A stretch of 34,870 nt of DNA from Ruminiclostridium sp. (lineage in GTDB: Bacteria; Bacillota; Clostridia; Oscillospirales; Ruminococcaceae), in assembly GCA_017625405.1 (NCBI GenBank), contig JAGALB010000006.1, positions 1 through 34,870 of the forward strand, given 5' to 3'. Positions 16,065 through 24,304 of this stretch are shown piece by piece. The first letter of the stretch is position 1. Every line of letters begins with the position of its first letter. The position numbers and the translations under genes were made by a program. The notes below the pieces were generated by a model that saw only the letters and a program-made list of their open reading frames with translations, had not been told where the DNA came from and searched no databases.

Positions 16065-17561
16065 TTACATTGCAGGGAAGCTGAAATACGCAAAACCGTC
16101 ATAATCTTCTGCGTATTTTTCAATTTCAGTAAGCGTCCTGCGCGCATCAAGCGAAAACGATAAATCAGGCGAATCAAGCAGTCGCTCAATGTGTCTTACC
16201 GCAGGTGTTCCCAGGTCTTCCAGCACGCCGAAATCAACTGTATCCAGCTTGCCCGTTTCGTAGGCGGTAACGTTGTAGTCGGCTATCATTCCGTCGATAT
16301 TGCCGAAGCAGAGAATACCCATCATAACCGCAAATGCGGCAAAGGCGGTTTTCCAGAACTTAATACCTGTAAACTGGGATATGATAATCAGCACGAAAAC
16401 AATTGCCAGCAGAATCATAAACCAGGAGGTGTAAACTCTCAGAGGAGTCATACCCATTTCGTTTATATAAAGCGCCATTTTGCTTATTGCCGAGGCAATA
16501 AGGAACAGGGTAAACACGGATATTGCGGTGGTGTAGACTTTAAGGGTGGTTGTCTTGCTGTCATTTTCGCCACGCTTCATAAAGCACTGAAGCACCATGA
16601 TGATAAACAGATTTATAACCGCTACGGCGCAAAGCTCGAAGAAGCCCTGTCTTGCATATTCCGAATAGCTGAAGCCTTCGGGCAGCACACCTGTAAAGGC
16701 AGCGGTAAAATATCTGAACTGCATTACGATATAGATAACGTAGAAAATACAGACAGGTGTAACAGCGGGATAACCCAGGGCACCGGGGATAATACGGAGC
16801 CTGCTTTTGTCGGAGTATCCCGGTGCCACAGGCTCGGCGGCAGAGGATAATGCGCCGAAAAGGTACATCCATACAATGAAAGCAAAAGCGAACTCGATGA
16901 TATACTTCATTTCAAAGTCGGGAAGACTTCTGAAGCAGTTTTCTATAAGGTCGCCAAAGCTGTCGTCGCTCATGGAAAGCAGCGCAAGCACAAAAATCGT
17001 AACAGGTAAGGCAAGAAAAATTCCCGCAATTGCAAGGAAGACATTTTTTCCTGCCTTTTTGTTTTTAAGCAGCTTTCCTGCAGCCTTAGGGCCGTCACCG
17101 AAGCAGGAAAAGGGCTGCAAAAAAACGGATTTCAGCAGGTCGTATACAAAATCACCGCCGAAAGGCTCAGCACCGCTTAGGGTGATGCCCAGATACATAT
17201 AAAGCAGAATCGTGAAAAGCGACGCAAGAATGTTTATAAAAATGTTAGCACAGAAAAGAGGGGTAAAGCAGAAGAATATCGCTATACCAAATGTTATAAT
17301 CTGCATACGGTTTACAGGGATATTCTTTGTTTTTACGAATACTGCACCCGTAATTCCGAAAAGAAGCCACATTATTCCGCCCCATAAGCCGCCTGCATAT
17401 TCACAGACAAAATGAGTGAACATAAGCCCCAGAACAAAACAAATAAGGCTTATGACTGCGTCAGACATGGTAAATTCACGCTTATACGCATGCTGTACAG
17501 GAGGCTGTGGAGGGTAAACAGGGGGCGGAGGAGCTGTCTGCGGTGTGCTTATATTTTCCAT
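16065..17561 (-). CDS. DUF4153/DUF4173-like polytopic membrane protein
   Basis: A Pro-rich cytoplasmic N-terminus (1-28) is followed by a dozen or so membrane segments over residues 35-430 and a soluble C-terminal tail of about 65 residues. The central YARQGFFELCAVAVINL segment is characteristic of the DUF4153/DUF4173 group, whose function is unknown. At 498 residues its length is typical. The start is 21 bp downstream of the XRE gene stop, indicating cotranscription with a regulator and a DUF2975 protein. Confidence 0.75.
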   Translation of the reverse strand: MENISTPQTAPPPPVYPPQPPVQHAYKREFTMSDAVISLICFVLGLMFTHFVCEYAGGLWGGIMWLLFGITGAVFVKTKNIPVNRMQIITFGIAIFFCFTPLFCANIFINILASLFTILLYMYLGITLSGAEPFGGDFVYDLLKSVFLQPFSCFGDGPKAAGKLLKNKKAGKNVFLAIAGIFLALPVTIFVLALLSMSDDSFGDLIENCFRSLPDFEMKYIIEFAFAFIVWMYLFGALSSAAEPVAPGYSDKSRLRIIPGALGYPAVTPVCIFYVIYIVMQFRYFTAAFTGVLPEGFSYSEYARQGFFELCAVAVINLFIIMVLQCFMKRGENDSKTTTLKVYTTAISVFTLFLIASAISKMALYINEMGMTPLRVYTSWFMILLAIVFVLIIISQFTGIKFWKTAFAAFAVMMGILCFGNIDGMIADYNVTAYETGKLDTVDFGVLEDLGTPAVRHIERLLDSPDLSFSLDARRTLTEIEKYAEDYDGFAYFSFPAM

Positions 17562-17582
17562 AACATAATTTCCTCTCTTTCT

Positions 17583-17804
17583 TTATTCGCAGGGTGTGCC
17601 GCTGGGGTCAAATTCAAGTATATCCCCCGGCTGGCAGTCAAGCACCTCGCAGATTTTTTCAAGGGTTGAAAAACGGATTGCTTTAGCCTTTCCCGTTTTG
17701 AGAACCGACAGATTTGCGGCGGTTATTCCTATTTTTTCGGCAAGCTCGTTGGAAGAAATCTTCCGCTTTGCCATCATTACATCAAGATTAATTACAATTT
17801 TCAT
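17583..17804 (-). CDS. Small XRE-family regulator (YozG-like)
   Basis: The 73-residue protein is essentially one helix-turn-helix domain: residues 14-60 include MAKRKISSNELAEKIGI, the turn AANLSVLKTGKAKAIRF and STLEKICEVLDCQPGDIL. It matches the YozG type often encoded beside DUF2975 proteins. ATG 17802-17804 is chosen because GAGAGGTG lies just upstream and family members begin MKIVINLD. A more upstream ATG at 17861 would overlap the preceding gene. It may bind the dyads in the divergent promoter region at 18291-18387. Confidence 0.87.
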   Translation of the reverse strand: MKIVINLDVMMAKRKISSNELAEKIGITAANLSVLKTGKAKAIRFSTLEKICEVLDCQPGDILEFDPSGTPCE

Positions 17805-17814
17805 GCCGCACCTC

Positions 17815-18264
17815 TCATATTGTAAAGTCGTTTTCTTCACGGATTGCCACTGCGTGTTCAAAAACGTTCTTTATAACTCTCAGAATAAGCCCCATGAAAG
17901 CACAGGCAATAACGATTATAAGCGCAAAGGGCTTTAAGGTTGTGAAATAAACGAAAACCAGAGCTTCCGCAAAGCAGCAGTATGAAATAATGCGTAAAAG
18001 CTTTACGTTTGCACTGATAAAGGGCTGGTCAACTATAATGTTCTTGAGCAGCTTGTCAAGGCATATAAGTGCAACCACCGCCGCAGGCACAGCACAGTAC
18101 AGGGTTATGAGCAGCGGGACATATACCGAAGGGTCACCCTTTGCCATAATCATTCTGTCATAGTGCTCCACCATATAGGGCGCCATTACGCAGCACACCG
18201 CCGCAAGTACATAAACTATCTTGATAAGTATTGAAGTGAGTATTGCAGATTCATTTTTTCTCAT
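17815..18264 (-). CDS. DUF2975 membrane protein
   Basis: This 149-residue protein has four predicted membrane segments and the layout of DUF2975 proteins, which usually sit next to a small XRE regulator, as here (10-bp gap). Its role is unknown; a membrane sensor for the regulator is a common suggestion. ATG 18262-18264 is chosen because AAAGGA is upstream. The open frame extends to 18393 but would cover the promoter. First gene of the operon. Confidence 0.82.
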   Translation of the reverse strand: MRKNESAILTSILIKIVYVLAAVCCVMAPYMVEHYDRMIMAKGDPSVYVPLLITLYCAVPAAVVALICLDKLLKNIIVDQPFISANVKLLRIISYCCFAEALVFVYFTTLKPFALIIVIACAFMGLILRVIKNVFEHAVAIREENDFTI

Positions 18265-18290
18265 GGTTAAATTTTCCTTTCGTGTGGTTG

Positions 18291-18327
18291 TTGACATTAT
18301 ATTATCACACAATTTATCAATTGTCAA
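18291..18327 (-). promoter_or_regulatory. Promoter and dyad of the DUF2975 operon
   Basis: On the minus strand TTGACA (18322-18327) precedes overlapping -10 candidates: TATAAT (18296-18301, 20-nt spacer), TAATAT (18299-18304, 17-nt spacer) and GATAAT (18301-18306, 15-nt spacer). TTGACA at 18291-18296 on the plus strand mirrors the -35 and makes an outer inverted repeat around the promoter. Confidence 0.5.
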
Positions 18328-18358
18328 TAGTTTTTTATCGTTTTTCGATAATTTTTTA

Positions 18359-18405
18359 CTGATTTGCAAAAATCTATTGCAAATCAGCGCCATATGCTAT
18401 ATAAT
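18359..18405 (+). promoter_or_regulatory. Promoter of the Pcp-like gene with an overlapping dyad operator
   Basis: TTGCAA (18377-18382), a 17-nt spacer and TATAAT (18400-18405) form the promoter. A perfect 11-bp inverted repeat, CTGATTTGCAA (18359-18369) and TTGCAAATCAG (18377-18387) with a 7-nt spacer, covers the -35. A protein bound there should block RNA polymerase. Confidence 0.65.
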
Positions 18406-18433
18406 TGTAACAGAATATAACGGAGGTTTTCCT

Positions 18434-18919
18434 ATGAAAAATGTAATTTTGGCAGGCTTTGACGGTAAAAACAATCCTGCACGCATGATAACAGAAAAAG
18501 TAAAAGCAGACTGCACAAAGCTGATTTTGCCCAATGACAAGGAAAAATCCGCAGAGCTTCTGCTGAAAACTATAAAGGAAAAGGACGCCGTTTGTGTGGT
18601 TATGCTGGGGCAGAAGCCTGTTATAAGGCAGAAGATAGCGGTTGAGCCTACGGCAGAAAGAAACGGAAATATCCTCCATACTCCCCTTGACTGCACCGTA
18701 ACCGTTCAGAAAATCAGGGAAAACGGCTGTAAGGCATATATTTCAAAGGGCTGCGGTACATCGCTATGCAACCACATATATTACGAATGCCTTGAAAACG
18801 GTACAAGCTGCATCTTTCTCCATGTGCCCACCTGTGACAATATCACCGATATGAATGCGGTCACAAAGGCTGTCGGCGGCTTTCTGAATGAGCTTGGAAG
18901 CGTGCCCTGCGTTTTGTAA
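18434..18919 (+). CDS. Short pyroglutamyl-peptidase I-like protein (C15 family)
   Basis: C15 peptidases remove N-terminal pyroglutamate. At 161 residues this is shorter than the usual 200-215. The catalytic triad is still visible: Glu71 (IAVEPTAERN, matching ISIERVAIN), Cys112 in GTSLCNHIYYECL and His130 in FLHVP. The shortening falls mainly in the N-terminal half and before the Glu motif, where the family's FGxxxxNPS and GQAGGR blocks are reduced to FDGKNNPA and LGQKPVIRQ. Activity is plausible but substrate may differ. CGGAGG precedes ATG 18434. Its promoter faces the XRE/DUF2975 operon and carries a dyad operator. Confidence 0.75.
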   Translation: MKNVILAGFDGKNNPARMITEKVKADCTKLILPNDKEKSAELLLKTIKEKDAVCVVMLGQKPVIRQKIAVEPTAERNGNILHTPLDCTVTVQKIRENGCKAYISKGCGTSLCNHIYYECLENGTSCIFLHVPTCDNITDMNAVTKAVGGFLNELGSVPCVL

Positions 18920-18927
18920 AATTTCTG

Positions 18928-18956
18928 TTGACATACTTTTTATTGTGTGGTACAAT
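18928..18956 (+). promoter_or_regulatory. Promoter of the Thr-rich lipoprotein gene
   Basis: TTGACA (18928-18933) and TACAAT (18951-18956) with a 17-nt spacer. It begins nine bases after the preceding stop codon. Confidence 0.75.
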
Positions 18957-19001
18957 GATAAAAACTTTTTAAATAAAACGGGAAAGGAAATGTGAATCGC
19001 T

Positions 19002-19643
19002 ATGAAAAAACTGCTTGCTCTGGTTATGTCATCCTTATTTGTTCTGACTGCATGCACAGGCGAAGGGAACAGCAAGGTTTCCGAAACACAGACAACAACT
19101 GTTACAACAACCGTTACCACAAAAGCCGAAACAACAACCACCACTGCTGCGCCTGAACCGCCCATGACAGTGCTGCAGGTTGAAGATATGACAGTAAAAA
19201 TTGACCCTGCCGTATGGGAAACGTTTGAAGAATATGTCGAAAGAATGGAGAAAAACGGCACTCCTGTTGATCCGGAAGACAGAAAGGATATGGAAAGCGG
19301 CGAATACGGCCGTGTGTTTGTGCACGGTGATGCTGACTGGCTTCTCACGATTGATACTTTCGTTATGGAAGACAGGGAGCTTGAAGGCTTTGCCACAAGA
19401 GAAGAATACGAAGAATTTGCAGAATCACGGGAAGGCAAGGGCATAAATTTCACATCAGAAATAAGAGAGAAAAACGGTCTGCTGTTCCTGGATTGTATCT
19501 CATCTGACGGAGGTTCGTATTATACGCAGATCAGCAGCATAATTAAAGACAATACTCATTATTTGTTTATTTTCGCCGGTTTTGAAAAGAAAACCGAAAG
19601 AGAATACCTGTATGACATTATAGAAAACCTCTCCTTTGAATAA
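19002..19643 (+). CDS. Thr-rich lipoprotein, function unknown
   Basis: A typical lipoprotein signal (MKKLLALVMSSLFVLTAC, Cys18 lipidated) is followed by a Thr-rich linker (about 27-50) and an alpha/beta domain (about 55-213) that I cannot assign to a family. The domain has aromatic and acidic patches and ends in the segment YLYDIIENLSFE, reminiscent of small lipoproteins that contain a PsbP/MOG1-like fold, but this is only an impression. It has its own promoter and a strong terminator, so it is probably monocistronic. AAAGGA stands 13 nt before the ATG. Confidence 0.75.
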   Translation: MKKLLALVMSSLFVLTACTGEGNSKVSETQTTTVTTTVTTKAETTTTTAAPEPPMTVLQVEDMTVKIDPAVWETFEEYVERMEKNGTPVDPEDRKDMESGEYGRVFVHGDADWLLTIDTFVMEDRELEGFATREEYEEFAESREGKGINFTSEIREKNGLLFLDCISSDGGSYYTQISSIIKDNTHYLFIFAGFEKKTEREYLYDIIENLSFE

Positions 19644-19650
19644 AATCAAA

Positions 19651-19688
19651 GCACCGTTCAGGATCAAATCCTGAACGGTGCTGTTTGT
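19651..19688 (+). terminator. Terminator of the lipoprotein gene
   Basis: A perfect 14-bp stem (19651-19664 with 19668-19681) with loop CAA, then TGTTTGTT. The T tract is interrupted, so efficiency is uncertain. Confidence 0.75.
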
Positions 19689-19704
19689 TGTATAATGAGT
19701 TTTT

Positions 19705-19877
19705 CTGCCGTTTTGCCTTGCCCGACAAACCGCTTTTTTGTAAAAGGCAGGAATTGGCAGAGGCGGCACGCCTCATGTATAAACCAATTACCACCATTTG
19801 TGCCCCCTGCCGTTTCGCCTGCTTCGGTAAAGCAGAGCTTTTTAAAAGGCAGGAACTGCCCGAGGCGGCACGCCTCA
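19705..19877. repeat. Two 71-bp direct repeats at the ABC transporter 3' end
   Basis: Copies at 19705-19775 and 19807-19877 start with CTGCCGTTT and finish with the same 18 bases (GAGGCGGCACGCCTCA preceded by a one- or two-base variant). They share AAAAGGCAGGAA in the middle and differ at around 15-20 positions. Each ends in a small hairpin (GAGGCG, loop GCA, CGCCTC). The last bases of the second copy supply the stop codon of the ABC transporter gene. The 11-mer GGCGGCACGCC in both copies also occurs in the outer stem of the cloverleaf element (3945-3955). Confidence 0.7.
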
Positions 19878-21707
19878 GGCGTAGATTGAAGCGCAGTATT
19901 TTTCTGCCTGAACATTCCACATTTCGGCATATGTTCCGTTGTTTGCAAGTAGCTGGGTATGGGTTCCGCTTTCGGCAATACTGCCGTTTTCAAGCAGAAT
20001 TATTCTGTCTGCGTCCTTTGTGGTGGAAAGACGGTGCGAAATCAGGATAACCGCCTGATTTTCCGCATTCTGAAGCATACTCTTGTTGAGTCTGTATTCT
20101 GCGATGGGGTCAAGTGCGCTTGACGGCTCGTCAAGAATCGCAATAGGCATATCCCGCATGAACATACGTGCAATTGCCGCTTTCTGACCTTCACCGCCTG
20201 AAAGCATTGTGCCTTCCTCGGAAAATTCCTTTGTAAGCTCGGTGTCAATGCCATTTTCAAGAGCACTCAGCTTGCTGCCGAAATCCGCACGTTTAAGGGC
20301 TTCGATAACCTTTCCGCTGTCGCTTTCCGTAACGAAATCCGTTTTTACGTTTTCCGCAAGAGTTGCGCCGTAAATCTGGAAATCCTGGAACACCGCACCG
20401 ATTTTTTCACGGTAAGCCTTTGTATTCAGCCTGCGGATATCTACACCGCCGAAAAGGATTGCTCCGTCGGTAACATCATAAAGACGCATAATCAGCTTTA
20501 TCAGCGTGGATTTTCCTGCGCCGTTTTCGCCTACAAGAGCAAGCTTTTCGCCCTTGCGGATTGTCATGCTGACATTTTTCAGCACGTACTTTTCGCTGTC
20601 CTTGTATTTAAAGCTTACATCACGCAGCTCAAGGGTGCAATCATCTTCGGGGACGGGAACTTCACCCTCGCAGCCCTCAATATTCACTTCATATTCCATA
20701 AAACGGCGGAATTTTTCTGCGTACTGTCCCACAACCTGGAAATCAACCAGCGCATAGTTCATCTGGTCAAGGTGGCTCTTTATGCCGTTGGTTGCGTTTT
20801 TAAGAGAAGCTACTTCGCCCAGCTGAATCGTCTTTTTCTCGATTGCAAGGTATGCAAGATATACGGGAACAGCATAGAACTGGCAGAGAGTGAATACCGT
20901 TATCCAGTTTATAAGAGTAGGGGCAAGGATTTTCAGAGAATATCCCAGCGCCATTTTCCGTTCTTCGGCAATTGCCTCGTCGTACTGCTCCATAAGCGCT
21001 TCTTCAATGCCTGTCAGCTTGATCTCCTTTGCGTATTCGGGCTGATAGAATACACGCTTCGAGTAATCCGCCTTTCTGCCGATACGCTGTTTTTCAAGGT
21101 TATATTCATATTCCAGCTTTGTGATGATAAAACGGGTTATAATGTTTACTATAAAGCCGATAACAGGGAAAATCATAACAACCGCATTTACAGTAAGAAT
21201 CATCGTTCCCGCAACAATCATCGCCACAATATGGGAAACTATGTTGGCAACGCTCATAATGGCTTTCTGGCACATTTCCTCAGACTGGGATGCGGCGATG
21301 ACAAAATCATCGTAATATTCGGGAATATCATAGCATCGTAAATCCATTTTCTGTGCCTTAGCCATAAGCTCACGCTGGATTTTTCCCTGAAAGCCTATCA
21401 TTTTTGTCCAGAAATAGTTTTCAAGGATTCTGAACATTACCAGTCGGAAAGCATACAGCACAAACATCACCGCAAGTACCCTGACTACACTCAGAATATC
21501 AGCGGTAGTTGTAAAAATGTTGATGATTTCCATAAGGAGAAAGGTGTCGATAAATGCGCCGATGCCCATAAAAACACATCTGCTGACAATGTATGACAGC
21601 GCCATTTTCTTGTCGTGACGGAAGGCGTATTTCAGTACGTAAAAAACGTTTGAAATCAGTCTTGACATTTTGATTTTATCTTTTTTATTTTCGTTCTTTA
21701 CACTCAT
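19875..21707 (-). CDS. ABC exporter half-transporter (fused membrane and ATPase), second subunit
   Basis: An N-terminal six-helix exporter domain (about 20-320) is fused to an ATPase (about 355-610). Walker A is GENGAGKST (residues 393-401), the Q-loop VFQDF, the signature LSGGE (502-506), Walker B IAILDEP (522-528) and the switch His in LISHRLS, all canonical. The start at 21705-21707 is chosen because AGGAGGTGA lies upstream; its ATGA overlaps the stop of the previous gene, implying translational coupling. The partner is the neighbouring half-transporter, so a heterodimer like BmrCD is expected. Substrate is unknown; a drug or peptide is plausible given the leader and acetyltransferase in the operon. 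Its stop codon lies in a repeat. Confidence 0.9.
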   Translation of the reverse strand: MSVKNENKKDKIKMSRLISNVFYVLKYAFRHDKKMALSYIVSRCVFMGIGAFIDTFLLMEIINIFTTTADILSVVRVLAVMFVLYAFRLVMFRILENYFWTKMIGFQGKIQRELMAKAQKMDLRCYDIPEYYDDFVIAASQSEEMCQKAIMSVANIVSHIVAMIVAGTMILTVNAVVMIFPVIGFIVNIITRFIITKLEYEYNLEKQRIGRKADYSKRVFYQPEYAKEIKLTGIEEALMEQYDEAIAEERKMALGYSLKILAPTLINWITVFTLCQFYAVPVYLAYLAIEKKTIQLGEVASLKNATNGIKSHLDQMNYALVDFQVVGQYAEKFRRFMEYEVNIEGCEGEVPVPEDDCTLELRDVSFKYKDSEKYVLKNVSMTIRKGEKLALVGENGAGKSTLIKLIMRLYDVTDGAILFGGVDIRRLNTKAYREKIGAVFQDFQIYGATLAENVKTDFVTESDSGKVIEALKRADFGSKLSALENGIDTELTKEFSEEGTMLSGGEGQKAAIARMFMRDMPIAILDEPSSALDPIAEYRLNKSMLQNAENQAVILISHRLSTTKDADRIILLENGSIAESGTHTQLLANNGTYAEMWNVQAEKYCASIYA

Positions 21708-23515
21708 GCCGTCACCTCCTCTGCAAGATAATTCTGCGCCTGCAGCTTCCACATTTCGGCATATTTGCCGTTCAGCGCCATTAATTCAGCGTGGCTGCCC
21801 TGCTCGATAACCGTGCCGTGTTCAAACATATAGATGCGGTCTGCATCACGGGTTGCGGAAAGACGGTGGGAAATGAATATTACCGTTTCGCCGTCGGTTG
21901 CAGTCAGCATATTCTTATACATATTGTATTCGGCAATAGGGTCAAGAGCTGAGCTTGGCTCGTCAAGGATTACAATATCAGGCTTTCTGGCAAAAACTCG
22001 TGCGATAGCAATTTTCTGCGCTTCGCCGCCTGAAAGACCCATGCCGTTTTCGTCAAATTCCTTGGTAACCATTGTGTCAATGCCCTTTTCAAGGCTGTCA
22101 AGCTTGTCGCCGAACTGCGCCTTTCTGAGAGAATCCTCAACCAGAGCACGCTCCTCGTCGTTCTTAGGCTTTCGCATAAGGACATTGTGGGAAAGGGGCA
22201 GGGCAAATACCTGTAAATCCTGGAACACCGTGCCGAAACGGCGGTGAAGGGATTTCGGCTCGTATTTTGCGGTGTCTTCACCGCTTATTCTTATGCTGCC
22301 CTCTGTGGGATTATAAAGCCCCATAATCAGCTTTACAAGGGTTGTCTTGCCTGCACCGTTATGACCGACAACGGCAATCTTCTCTCCCTTTCTGATGCTT
22401 ATGTTCACATCATGGAGGGTAGGCTTGTCAGCACCCTCATAGGTGAAGCTCATACCGCTTATTTCAATATCGGAAAGATTCTTCGCCTTAATAAGGCTGT
22501 CGGCGCTTACCTTTGGCTCATAGGAAAGGAAATCACGGAGATTTGATACAAACGCACTTTCCTTTGCAAGAGCAACCACCAGCTCAGCAACATCGGATGT
22601 GCGCCACGAAAGTGTGGAAAGCGCAGGTATCATAGCGATATATGCGGCTGTGGGTGCTTCCCCCTCGCTGAGCACAAAGGCTATATAAAGATAGGGGAGA
22701 ATAGTTGACAGGATGTTGTACAGAATCCATTTCATCGGCTCGATAACACAGAGCTTTCTGCGGATTTTCCGTGTATTCTCCTCCATTTCCTCGTATGCCT
22801 TTTCGTGGCGGGAAAGAAGAAGCCTGCCGATACCGAACAATCGTAATTCCGACGCATATTTCTTCTCGTAGAATACTCGTTTTGCGTAGCTGCCGATACG
22901 TCCGTCACGGGTATTTTCCATATCGAGGGAGTAGTATAAATCGCCCTCTTTTTTGCCGAATATCATAGAAACCGCAACCATCGGCACAATGAACAGAAGC
23001 AGTATCGGGTCAACATCCGCCACAATTATTGTCGCCGCAATTACAGAAGCGACGCCCGCTACAAGATAAGCGGAAAAATAGAGGATGTTGTTGCCTCTCC
23101 ACTGGCATTCGTTCAGCGCACGGGTGTATTTGTCGTAGAAGTCGGGGCGCTCAAATTCGGAATACTCCATTGAAATTGATTTGCGTATAACACGCTTGTA
23201 GAAATCCTGATACATCTTCGGCAGGAACTGCTTTTCGCAGAGCTGATGGATTGCCGCTGTGATATGTATGCAGATATGTCCGATACACATTGCTCCCACA
23301 AAGGAGGCAAGGGCTGTAAAGGGTGTTTTGTTTTCAATTGCAACATATATCCACTCTGTAAGATACACAGAAAATATTGTCCAGAACACGTTTTCGTTGA
23401 ATTCCTTGATGAACGTGTAGATGACATAGCCCTTACTGCCACGCCACAATATTTTCAGCATATACAAAACATTCGACAGAGAGGAATGCTTTGGTTTTTC
23501 TTTTTTCTCTTTCAT
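21704..23515 (-). CDS. ABC exporter half-transporter (fused membrane and ATPase), first subunit
   Basis: Architecture as for the second subunit: membrane domain about 15-315, ATPase about 345-600. Motifs are GHNGAGKTT (Walker A, 384-392), VFQDL (Q-loop), LSGGE (494-498), VILDEP (515-520) and FISHRLS (switch His). Both subunits have intact catalytic Glu, so no degenerate site of the BmrC/TM287 kind is obvious. ATG 23513-23515 is preferred because AAAGGAG stands 7-8 nt upstream; the ATG at 23531 lacks spacing. It is 21 bp downstream of the acetyltransferase gene. Confidence 0.9.
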   Translation of the reverse strand: MKEKKEKPKHSSLSNVLYMLKILWRGSKGYVIYTFIKEFNENVFWTIFSVYLTEWIYVAIENKTPFTALASFVGAMCIGHICIHITAAIHQLCEKQFLPKMYQDFYKRVIRKSISMEYSEFERPDFYDKYTRALNECQWRGNNILYFSAYLVAGVASVIAATIIVADVDPILLLFIVPMVAVSMIFGKKEGDLYYSLDMENTRDGRIGSYAKRVFYEKKYASELRLFGIGRLLLSRHEKAYEEMEENTRKIRRKLCVIEPMKWILYNILSTILPYLYIAFVLSEGEAPTAAYIAMIPALSTLSWRTSDVAELVVALAKESAFVSNLRDFLSYEPKVSADSLIKAKNLSDIEISGMSFTYEGADKPTLHDVNISIRKGEKIAVVGHNGAGKTTLVKLIMGLYNPTEGSIRISGEDTAKYEPKSLHRRFGTVFQDLQVFALPLSHNVLMRKPKNDEERALVEDSLRKAQFGDKLDSLEKGIDTMVTKEFDENGMGLSGGEAQKIAIARVFARKPDIVILDEPSSALDPIAEYNMYKNMLTATDGETVIFISHRLSATRDADRIYMFEHGTVIEQGSHAELMALNGKYAEMWKLQAQNYLAEEVTA

Positions 23516-23536
23516 TTTATCTCTCCTTTTCATTTG

Positions 23537-24049
23537 TTATTTCACATCAATCCAGTATCGTTGCTCAGTTACACCGTCAACTATAACCTCATTTTCCAAC
23601 ACACCGCCGTTATTGATAATGCTTTTAGCAGATCCGATATTATCCTTGTCGCATACCATAAGTGCTCTTTCTATGCCAAGTTTTTTGCATTCTTCAAGTG
23701 CAAGACCTATCATAGCCGTTGCAACCCCTTTTCTTCTTTCTGAAGGCACTACACCGTCGCCGATATGACCGCCGTTAAGTAAAAGTGATTCATTTATGAA
23801 ATGTCTTATGTTGACAGCTCCTACCACAATATTTCTGTCTGTATCAAGGCAGAAAAAAGTAGAATCAGGCACCAGACCGCCGCTTGCATCCTTTATTTCC
23901 AGATTTTCGCAATAATATTCAAAATCGTGATAATCAATTCTGCGGATAGAATAGGGTATTATTTTTTCGCCCGTGCCGTACCATTCATCCAGCATATCTG
24001 AAATCTGCCTTTTGTATTCAGGGCTTGCCTTTATCAGTTTTAAATTCAA
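23537..24049 (-). CDS. GNAT-family N-acetyltransferase
   Basis: The 170-residue protein has the GNAT core with acetyl-CoA motif A readable as GDGVVPSERRKGVATAMIG (about 107-125), followed by the helix LALEECKKLGIERALMVCD and the NIGSAKSIINNGG segment typical of the family. The substrate could be an antibiotic, peptide or small metabolite. The start is a TTG at 24047-24049, with AAGGAGGG about 9 nt upstream; no ATG serves this N-terminus. It is the first structural gene after an attenuator-like leader and before two ABC exporter subunits, which favours a drug resistance or self-protection role. Confidence 0.85.
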   Translation of the reverse strand: MNLKLIKASPEYKRQISDMLDEWYGTGEKIIPYSIRRIDYHDFEYYCENLEIKDASGGLVPDSTFFCLDTDRNIVVGAVNIRHFINESLLLNGGHIGDGVVPSERRKGVATAMIGLALEECKKLGIERALMVCDKDNIGSAKSIINNGGVLENEVIVDGVTEQRYWIDVK

Positions 24050-24071
24050 TTATAAATTCCCTCCTTCTTCT

Positions 24072-24115
24072 CTGTAAAAACAAAAAGCGTGCATTTCATA
24101 CAGAAATGCACGCTT
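24072..24115 (-). terminator. Leader terminator (attenuator) before the acetyltransferase/ABC operon
   Basis: A perfect 12-bp stem (24085-24096 with 24104-24115), loop of 7 nt, followed on the minus strand by TTTTTGTTTTT. It lies 20 nt after the leader peptide stop codon and 36 nt before the acetyltransferase TTG. Confidence 0.85.
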
Positions 24116-24134
24116 GAATGCTTATAACAACGCA

Positions 24135-24218
24135 TTAAAAAATAATGCGGGCGGCGGCAGACAAGTGTTCATTTCCTGATATGAATGTAGCTGATGTGTA
24201 ATGAGTGTGCTTAAACAT
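24135..24218 (-). CDS. 27-residue leader peptide
   Basis: A short frame begins at ATG 24216-24218 with AAAGGAGG at 24227-24234, an ideal 8-nt spacing, and ends at TAA 24135-24137. The peptide starts MFKHTHYTSATFISG and ends AAARIIF. A small hairpin (24131-24137 with 24143-24149) overlaps its last codons and stop, and the terminator follows. This is the arrangement of BmrB-type leader peptides, where a drug-stalled ribosome prevents termination. The hairpin's 3' arm (AATGCG) can instead pair with GCATT in the terminator's first arm, which would provide an antiterminator. Confidence 0.72.
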   Translation of the reverse strand: MFKHTHYTSATFISGNEHLSAAARIIF

Positions 24219-24252
24219 ATTATCTGCCTCCTTTCAAAAAAATTATGTGCTT

Positions 24253-24281
24253 AGTATATCACTATGTCCTGAATTTGTCAA
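24253..24281 (-). promoter_or_regulatory. Promoter of the attenuated acetyltransferase/ABC operon
   Basis: On the minus strand, TTGACA (24276-24281), 17-nt spacer and TATACT (24253-24258). Transcription would begin near 24246, about 28 nt before the leader peptide start. Confidence 0.8.
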
Positions 24282-24304
24282 GCATTTCCGTGAAATTTTT
24301 GATT

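Noticed and set aside
19618-19993. Minus-strand frames with repeated ACRL-QFLPF segments
   Set aside because: They translate the two 71-bp repeats and the lipoprotein terminator; repeats explain the similarity, and no start site is convincing.
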